Positions 56,154 to 64,000 of a stretch of 64,000 nucleotides of DNA are shown here, in pieces (position 1 is the first letter of the stretch; each line of letters opens with the position of its first letter). The DNA is from Gordius sp. MW1. Its lineage: Eukaryota > Nematomorpha > Gordioida > Gordea > Gordiidae. A model generated the notes under the pieces. That model saw only the letters and a program-made list of their open reading frames with translations. It had not been told where the DNA came from and ran no database searches. Location of the stretch: NCBI GenBank assembly GCA_964036665.1, contig OZ038530.1, forward strand, positions 5,718,501 through 5,782,500. The letters are read 5' to 3'. Both the position numbers and the translations under genes were made by a program.

Positions 56154-59100
56154 TAGTGATCCGACAAAACCGAGACGAGACGAGAATTTGAAAAATAGAG
56201 TCGAGATCGAAACGAAAATTTTGATGTCGAAACGAGACAAGATTTTTTCGGCGAGATCTCGACTTTTTATTGATCGTTATATTTTAGTAAAATATCGTGT
56301 ATTTTAATTTGCAAGATTTACATTTAAGGTATTAAGTGTAAATCAATATGTATAGAACATATATGATATTAAAAAAATTTAATATTTTTGCAAAAATTTT
56401 TGAATTTGGCAATCGTTTATTTAAGTATGGTTGACCCTTAGGGTATGTGCATAATTTTATAATCAGAATTTTAGGCTTAGAATGAGTTCTTATGGAATAG
56501 TAAATTATACTAAAGCATATTAGAATTTCACAGTTTGCATGATGCGGTAATTATAAATGGGTGTTCAATCAGTTTGAATTATACAAGTTAAACTGAGGTG
56601 GCTCGAAATTTTTGAGCACCCGCCTAACGATTTCAAAAGTACAACAGAGTATTTGATGACACCGTAATAGATTAAATCTTAAATCATGAGTTTTTTAATA
56701 GTTTTTATGCTTCAACTAATAGTATACCTCTAAATTCTTGAACCTTTATAAGACATCATGTGAATACATAGTTTTGTCATATGCATTACTTTTCACACTC
56801 TGAGTTGGCAGGTGCATTCAAATTTACTAAAATTTTTATAATTGTGCAATATATAATAAATACACGAACCTATGCTGTATTTGATAAATAACTATTTAAT
56901 AGCAAAGTTAGTTAGAAATGGAAGTTAATTATTTGGAATATAAATTTGATTATAATGATTTTTGTCATAAATTTAAATACGTGCACCTTAATTTTTAAAA
57001 CTTTATGTTCTTAATTTTAAAATAATGCTGCTTTTATTGTTGTTTTTACAACGTTTTAATATGTGCAACTAGTTATCAATTCTGTAAATAAAAATATTAT
57101 CATTAAAAGTCACTCGCACTTTGTGGTTTATAACGCTATGGTAGACATGTCGCTACCTGAGAATTGGAGTGCCCTATCTGCAATTTTTGAAAATTTTAAA
57201 GTAAAAGTGCTATTTGGTAGATTTTTATATATTCTATCATAAACTTTTTAAAAAATGTGGAGTTTTTGTGTTTGGTTTCGCTATTAAGGTTCTTATTTGG
57301 CTAAAATCACGAATGTCAATATTTTTCAGAATTGGTTTGCGCTATCTGCAATTACCCAATCGCAAGCGCTCATTTGATCACGTGAATAAATCGTCTGCTT
57401 TTAAATTTTATTTGAATAATATCTCTACAATTACTTTTCACATTATTGTATGTTGAACATTGATAAATAAGAACTATTTAGGATGAAGATAAGTAAAATT
57501 AATATAAAAATATAGCCATAACTAGTATAAATTTCAAGGTGACAAATCAAAAAATTATAAATGATGGTTGAAATTAGACTACAGCCAAAATTTGTTTAAA
57601 TGATTAACAATAATATTAATTTTAGGCTTTATCATTATTGCGCATGGAAAAAAATGATTGTTATGGTCGAAACAAAGTTTGCAAGAGATAGCAAAAAAAT
57701 TAAATTTTTAAAAGAGAATATTTAAGATTATTCAAAATTGTCAAGATTTTTTTAAAGGAAATATTTATATAAAAATAGATATAATTGATTATACTTCTAA
57801 TAGATATTCTTTTGTGTATCATTTATTTTATAATTAATAAATTAATAGTAGTTGTAAATAGTATGACTATGATTGCTACAAATTGCTCCCATTAAATATT
57901 TTTAGCTATATAAAGGATATATTTAGAAATTTTATTATATACTCAAAGATATTTAAAAATTTTTATAGTTTACTATAATGTACACAACCCAAAATTACCA
58001 TAATTTTTTATAATATTGAATAAATTTGAGTAATTAAAGTAATATAGTCATTATAATATATATCTAGTTTAATAATCTCATATTAATTGCTATGCAATTT
58101 ATGGGCTCGTTTTTTGTTGTCCGTTGTCTACCAAGTTATTGGCGCCAGCTTTGTGACCTGGACGCTCGTGTTCAATCCCAAAAGAGGACAAATTTTTTTT
58201 TTTTAAATTAAATTAATATTTTGTTCTTGTTAATACCATTGATAATATGACTTTTTGACCGTCCGCTGGCTACTGACCAATGAAAAAAATGACCATTGGC
58301 CAAATAAATCGAAATTTTATTTTTTCGTTTGAATTGGGTATATTAGGTTAACATTGATAATTACCCTATGCCCTCCCCTACAGAAGCATCTGCCTCTACT
58401 GATATGGGTCCCTATGCCCCTACAAAAGCCTATGCCTCTACTAATGTGGTTCGAATCCCGGAGAAGGTAAAATTTTTATTTTTATTTAAATTAAATTAAT
58501 ATAATTGTTCTTGTTAATACCATTGATAATGTAACTTTTTGGCCGTCCGCTTGCTACTGACCAATGAAAAAAATGACTGTTGGCAAAATTTGAAACCTGA
58601 ATTTTTTTCCCCGTTTTTGAATTGGTTAACATTGATAATTACCCTATGCCCTTCCCTATAAGGGCCTATGCCTCTACTGATACCCTGTGCCCCTACAAAA
58701 GCCTATCCCTCTACTGATGTGGGTCCCTGTGCCCCTACAAAAGCCTATGCCTCTATTAATGTGGGTTCGAAGCCCGGAGAATGTAAAAATATTTGTATAA
58801 ATAATCAACTAATCATTTTGCATTTATCCCCCCCTATAGGCATTCTCGCCCCTTCCCACCTTTCTCGCCCATAAATTGCATAGCAAATATGCTACTTTTA
58901 TACAGAGTATAGAAGAGTTTGCCCTTCCCTTCCCCTCTTCCCTTCCCCCCTTCCCTTCCCCCGTCCCCCTTCCCACGAGGGCCGAAGCCCCGAGTATTTA
59001 TTTTTTTATTAAAGTTATAAGTCATAAATCGAATGTCAATTAAACCTTAAAACTTGCGGTTAAAAATGCAGATCGAGCAAAGTATTGGAGCTGAATAAGC

Positions 59101-59933
59101 AAAAAATTTAGAACTTTGCTCTATCTGAAATTTAATAAAAGATAAAATCCACATTTTTGGCTAAAATAATATAGATGCTAATACTTTACACTATCAAACT
59201 TAATTTCAAGTCATATGAATAATAAGCTTAGATTTTATAGCATTTCAAACTTTGAACTCAATTATCTCAGTTCGGAGTTTTGTGCAGATAGAGCACTCCA
59301 ATTCGCAGCTAGCGATGTAATAAACTATGGGCTATAATTGATGACAGTAATATCAATGGACTTAAACGTTTGCCTTAAATATGTTATGGTCTATTTTGAA
59401 GCTTTAGCCAGGGTTAATAAAGGGTCTCAATTTGCTCAATTATGCAACTAAGTCAATTAAAAGCCAACTTATAAATTTCTAAGTCTATTTATAATTGACA
59501 GACACAGTGAATTTGATACAAATTTTATAATTTGCTAGAACATTAAAATTTAATTTTCTATACTTTAGATTTATTTATAGTTTATTTAGTCTGCACTTTC
59601 CATAGAAAATGTTATTTTTATGAATTAATTGATATTTTTATATTGCCAATGAGGTGTCGTGTCCCGCTAAATTTTACAAAACTTTCTGTATTAAAGTTTA
59701 TCAAAAAATATAAAAGTTTGCCATTGATTTTTTAATACTTATTTCTAATTATTTCATGAAACAGGAGAAATTTATTTTCCGTATATAATTTAAGTCGAGA
59801 CGAGACGAGATTTCTCGTCGAGACTAGACGAGACCGAGATTTTTCTAGACCGAGACAAGATCGAGATATTTAACATTGCTCCCGAGACGAGACGAGATTT
59901 TGTTTTCGAGACCGAGACGAGATCGAAACATTA
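56154..59933. mobile_element. Full-length non-autonomous hAT element with GAGACGAGAC subterminal repeats
   Basis: Inserted in the 3' LTR of the element at 54139-60377. The 8-bp duplication CAAAATAC is exact at 56146-56153 and 59934-59941. The ends are TAGTGATCCG and inverted TAATGTTTCG. Arrays of GAGACGAGAC occupy 56165-56265 and 59795-59925. The 3.8-kb interior shows no transposase; it contains AT-rich DNA and a copy of the modular repeat (58082-58996). The related motif AGTGCCCTATCTGCAATTTT (about 57168) recurs inverted near 59290. Confidence 0.85.
58082..58996 (+). mobile_element. Modular Helitron-like repeat element, copy 8 (shortest)
   Basis: A 0.9-kb compact copy: start palindrome 58085-58100, hairpin units at 58255-58320 and 58545-58590, tRNA-like modules at 58370-58465 and 58645-58785, inverted palindrome near 58875, pyrimidine tract, and terminal GAGGGCCGAAGCCCCGAG at 58977-58994. 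It is nested inside the hAT at 56154-59933 and is the best copy for defining minimal length. Confidence 0.65.
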
Positions 59934-59941
59934 CAAAATAC

Positions 59942-60377
59942 CGTACGTCCCTCCCCCCCTTCCCCTTCACCTCGCTTTGTTAGACGAGTATCAATGCATT
60001 AGACGCGTATTAATGTATACGCGTTGCCCCCCCCCCCCACCTCTCTCTCTCTTCGCATTATTATACGCCTAGTACTAATGCCAGCTGCGCTGGCAGTTCA
60101 GGTCATGCGTGGATGATCTTACTGAGATTTAAATCTCTCTTTGTTCGTATTAGAACGCTCTTTTTGTTCGTATGAGAATCAAATAATATTCGCATTCTAT
60201 TGGGACTGTATATAGATATGATTATAGAATAAATTATATAGTAATTATTATTCAGAGTATATAAGGTAAGAATGTAATAATTGGGTTTATAGATATTTCG
60301 TAATTATAAGACTAAAAGTTTATGAGTAAATTGTTATCCTTTTAGTTTTTATGTTTTAACCTTTTTAATTTTTAACA
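59942..60377 (+). repeat. Main part of the 3' LTR
   Basis: 436 bp matching 54168-54599. The first 27 bp of this LTR are at 56127-56153, before the hAT insertion. It ends TTTTTAACA followed by the target copy ATAC. Confidence 0.85.
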
Positions 60378-62880
60378 ATACTATTAAAAGCTCATCCATA
60401 AAACTGTAGAATAATTTTGTAATTTGATAGTCACGGGGGGGGGGGGGGGGGCTCTAACCTGAAAGCATACCCCCTAGCTTTTGACACTTTATTATAGATT
60501 TAATCGTAATTAACATTTTTTATCAGCGTATTACTAAAAGAGCAGTGTGTCTCAATTTTTTTGAGAACTTTTTTGACCTCGTAAAGCTATGTTTGATCCT
60601 TCTATCATTAATAGTATCAAAGCCATCAACACTTTATCAATAGTCCTCCGTTTGAGCAATAGCTAATATGTATAAGAGAGCTTTTAGCTATCACCACCGA
60701 TGCACTTAGCGTTATTGCTTATTGACATGGTTTGTTGGATAAAACCCATACCATTTTTTGTCACTGTTGTGTACGTCTACCGCCATTACTTCTTAGCGCT
60801 TTTTACCTGCTGATTATATATAACCAAATAAACATCCTTTTTTATTAGTCTCATTCATATATTTATTGATTTCGGGATAATACTTGTCATAGTGTTAATA
60901 ATCAATGAATTGAACTTTATAGCTGCTTCCGTCCGTTGTGATAAACGAATTAACATGTCTATGTCTGTTTTATGCTATGGTTATAATATCTGATTATTTC
61001 AAAAGATGCCCATTAACAATTAATTCTTTACGGTGTTTTGCACATTAAGTATATTTAAGCAGTCACTTTTAGCACTATAACAATTGCGTTAGTCTAACAA
61101 TGATCTGCCTTGATCGAGAGATGTGCAATAAAATGACTTTGGTACTAACCAACCCCCAGATGTTGAAAATTGAACAGCATAAGAACCCATTTATACAACA
61201 AAAGTTTTAAATATAGCCCCTAAATCACATTAGTTCGACTAGAAGGTAATTTTGGCTCCTTTTTAATGGCGCAGGTGTTATTATAATAAAGCTTAGAAAG
61301 TCGTAGGTAGACATGGTAAAGCCATTATTGCCTATAAAAATCTTTATATATTAAGAATTTGCTTAGAATTTTTAACACTATTCGCGTATTTTTACTTATT
61401 TATGAGAGCTGGTTGTTAAGTATTAATTAGTATAAACGTCTTTGACTTGAATGGCTTAAAATTAAGCTTACATTGACTTGTTCTTTGTGTTATTTCTAAT
61501 ATGCTTTATGTATAAAATATATTTAGCATAATATGTATTAAAAGATGTAGATTTAGGTTAAATTAGAATACAGACAAGTATAATAATATCCAAACTCTGT
61601 AAACAAATAATTCTTAAACTAAACTGTTATACCACCAGGCCACTTAGGTTATTATCAATATTAAATGTCTTAATTATTACTTTTGCATATCACCCCATCT
61701 ACGCTAGGTCACTTAGGTTATTATCATTATTCAAGGACTTAATTATTACTTTTGCAGATCACCCCATCTACCTAAATTTTGTATCATCCCACTATCACGC
61801 GTATCACCCCATTATCACGCAACCTTACCATATATATACGAAATTTATATTATAATCATGTGTTTTTTTATACGCCTAAAATACAACATAAACCATGTTT
61901 TGAAATATATGTATTGTTTTATGAGATTAAGAAAAAAATTGAATAGCGTTATCGTGTCTCTTGGAGAAAATTTCATGAGAATTCAAACGACGCATGTTTT
62001 AACATTTCAAGTTTCAATTATAAAAATTTTCCTTACTATTTAGATATTTTCCATTAAAAATAAATCTTCAAATCTCTCCTGAGCTTCAACATTTAGTAAA
62101 ACCGGAAAAAACCTAAAAAAAATAAGAATAGTTTGTTTCGACGGTATTTTATATTTAGGTTATAGCTGTGAAAGTTTTTATCTTTTTAGTATTTTTTTTA
62201 AATTACAAATGGACGATAGGTCTTATTTTGAACACGATTAAACTAATCTCTAAAAGTAGCAAAAATATGCGATAAACACCTGAGCGATCGGCATGGTCTT
62301 GCAACATTCCATCGTATTTGACAATATCTTGTCCCCTGTATTCTTTTTTTTATGAAACACGACCTTTTAAGAGCAAAATATCTGTCAACGCCTCCCATAA
62401 CAAACTTGATAATGGGATTATTAATTTATTTAAACCCTTTGTTTCCTTTAAATATTAGTAGCTAAAGTTTTAAATTTAATTTGCCGCTCCTTCTCCCGAC
62501 TGTAAATAACGATATATCTTTTCAATTTTAGCAAAAAAGTGAAATTGTGTAAATCTTTTTATTTAATTTACCGCCCCTTACCCCTACCTTTCAAAATGCG
62601 ATAAAAGTGACTTTATTGCTGTATTTTAACTTTAAATAAAATCCCCTAATAAATTACTAACCGTGCACCGTTATTTATTGGACAATGCATTTCAAGGTAA
62701 ACCTATTAAATAAATTAACTTCTCAATAAATAGCCTTATAAATATGAAGCGGAATTATACCAACAGACTACCACTGGTGTGAGGTAAAATCCGGATAGAT
62801 GAATTAATTTAATGAGATACATATGTTATCTTTTTTTCAACACTCGAACTCCACATTTGTTTTAGATATCACGTTAGCAT

Positions 62881-64000
62881 AGACTACATAGACCGCTCAT
62901 CAACGTATAAAATGTGTGTGTTTTTTTCCACCATTTTGATGATCACATCATATAGCAATGATTATATAGAGTATAGGAATTTTTGTAGATTAAATTATTT
63001 TAAAAAGGTAAATGAAACATATTGAACTAGTTAGATATCAACAGCAGTATTTTAAAATAGATATTATTGACACATTTCATAAAAATTAAAAATGTAAAAA
63101 CTGTAATGATACTAAAATTAATCTAATAAATCATTTATCACAATACATAAATATTGTATCAATACTTAATTTGTTAGTTGAGAATTAATGATAAAGTAAA
63201 GAAGTATATAATGTACTCTCTCAAATAAGGTCAATTATGAATAATAAAATTACAATAAAAAGATGACTGGCCTTTTTATAATAAAATTTTAAAGCAGCAT
63301 ATTCTTGCCAAATGTATTAGAAATTCAATTGTGAATAGTATGAATAAAAACAAACAATAAAGGATAATTAGGCTTATGGCTTGAAAAATTAAAAATTGTA
63401 GAAAGCAGGAGTAAATATTTTCTTCCTTTTCTTGGGAACTGGTTTGGAATAGTTTGTTGAATCATTTAAGGGAGTGGCTTTAGAATTATAGTTTGTTGGT
63501 GTATCTTTCTAATACATCATTTATCACAATACATAAATGTTGTATCAATACTCAATTTGTTAGTTGGGAATTAATGATAAAGTAAAGAAGTATATAATGT
63601 ACCATCTCAAATAATAAGGTCAATTATAAATTAAAAAATTACAATAAAAATATGACTGGCCTTATAATAAAATTTAAAATCAGCATTTTCTTGCCAAATA
63701 TATTAGAAATTCAGTTGTGAATAATTTGAATTAAAACAATCAATAAAGGATAATTAGGCTTACATGGCTTGAAAAATTTAAAATTGTAGGAACTGCATCT
63801 TCTCTAAATTGTTGAAATTCTCGTTTGATGTTATAAATCTAGGTCTTTAGAAGTTGGATTCTTCACTCGAAACCTAAAATTGTTTTAATATGATATATCT
63901 TGTAATATATTACTTATTTATGGAATTTACCTCTCCTGTTCAAACAAAACGGCATAGCGCAAAACGACATTATATGATATAGGACGGTAGTGATTATCAA
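62881..64000 (+). repeat. 386-bp direct repeat in AT-rich DNA
   Basis: TCATTTATCACAATACATAAA at 63131 recurs at 63517, and similarity extends to TAATTAGGCTTA..GGCTTGAAAAATT (63368 and 63745) with small changes. Nothing coding is seen. The region lies just outside segmental copy B. Confidence 0.7.

Larger units (their letters stand above)
54139..60377 (+). mobile_element. Short LTR retrotransposon (two 460-bp LTRs, 1.5-kb interior), 3' LTR interrupted
   Basis: The element splits duplication copy B and is absent from copy A at 19150. ATAC flanks both sides (54135-54138 and 60378-60381). The 5' LTR is 54140-54599, TGTCGTGG..TTTTTAACA. The 3' LTR is 56127-56153 plus 59942-60377 after removal of the inserted hAT, also about 460 bp. 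The interior is only about 1.53 kb, too short for gag-pol, and shows no RT, integrase or protease motif. It is therefore a non-autonomous (TRIM/LARD-like) element. Confidence 0.85.
42168..62880 (+). repeat. Segmental duplication copy B
   Basis: Partner of 12134-22420. Interrupted by Harbinger (42972-47074), LINE (49672-53390), and the LTR element with its nested hAT and modular copy (54139-60377). Matching blocks are 47075-49670, 53391-54138 and 60378-62880. Confidence 0.85.

Noticed and set aside
57214-57456. 80-aa frame inside the GAGACG hAT
   Set aside because: No hAT transposase motif; composition is that of AT-rich random frame.

Overview
The window looks like a repeat-dense, AT-rich animal (invertebrate) nuclear genome. 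Three things point there: spliced genes with GT..AG introns, families restricted to or typical of animals (a calbindin-type hexa-EF-hand protein and a MADF-BESS protein), and a dense set of eukaryotic transposons (hAT, PIF/Harbinger, a CACTA-like foldback, LTR and non-LTR elements). Many introns are only 34-51 nt. The species cannot be named from the sequence.

Only two ordinary host genes can be supported. Both lie in the small island 26.1-29.1 kb and converge with 179 bp between their stop codons: a six-exon purine nucleoside phosphorylase (PNP, + strand, 318 aa assembled by eye) and a calbindin/calretinin-like gene (- strand, at least 10 exons). PNP keeps its phosphate-binding residues but has changed both main purine-recognition residues. 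The calbindin gene has intact splice sites but two single-base frame breaks.

The rest is mobile DNA. The commonest family is a modular element of about 0.9-3.8 kb (about 5.7-7 kb where other transposons have landed inside). It starts with a short palindrome (AATTGCTATGCAATT), carries tandem units with a CCAATGG hairpin and a tRNA-like module ending in a T-run, repeats the start palindrome inverted near its end, and finishes with a pyrimidine tract and a GGGCC-GAA-GGCCC hairpin. I count about eight copies and suggest Helitron-like (Helentron/HINE-type) elements. 

Region by region: 1-0.86 kb LTR-retrotransposon Gag remnant and probable LTR; 1.1-2.75 kb modular copy 1; 2.9-4.1 kb RTE-type remnant plus hAT end; 5.1-11.6 kb two modular copies on the - strand; 12.1-22.4 kb segmental-duplication copy A; 22.5-25.5 kb modular copy; 26.1-29.1 kb genes; 29.7-34.2 kb second RTE remnant with a complete decayed hAT; 34.5-37.5 kb a nearly full-length non-LTR retrotransposon with a restriction-like endonuclease; 38.1-41.6 kb modular copies; 42.2-62.9 kb segmental-duplication copy B; 62.9-64 kb a 386-bp direct repeat.

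Copies A and B share an ancestral modular element plus a hAT, and each then took different insertions. A gained a CACTA-like foldback with a solo LTR inside, a truncated LINE and a hAT MITE. B gained a 4.1-kb Harbinger element carrying a MADF-BESS gene, a full LINE, and a short LTR element whose 3' LTR was hit by a hAT that in turn holds another modular copy. Each copy often provides the empty site for insertions in the other, so boundaries and target duplications can be read directly.
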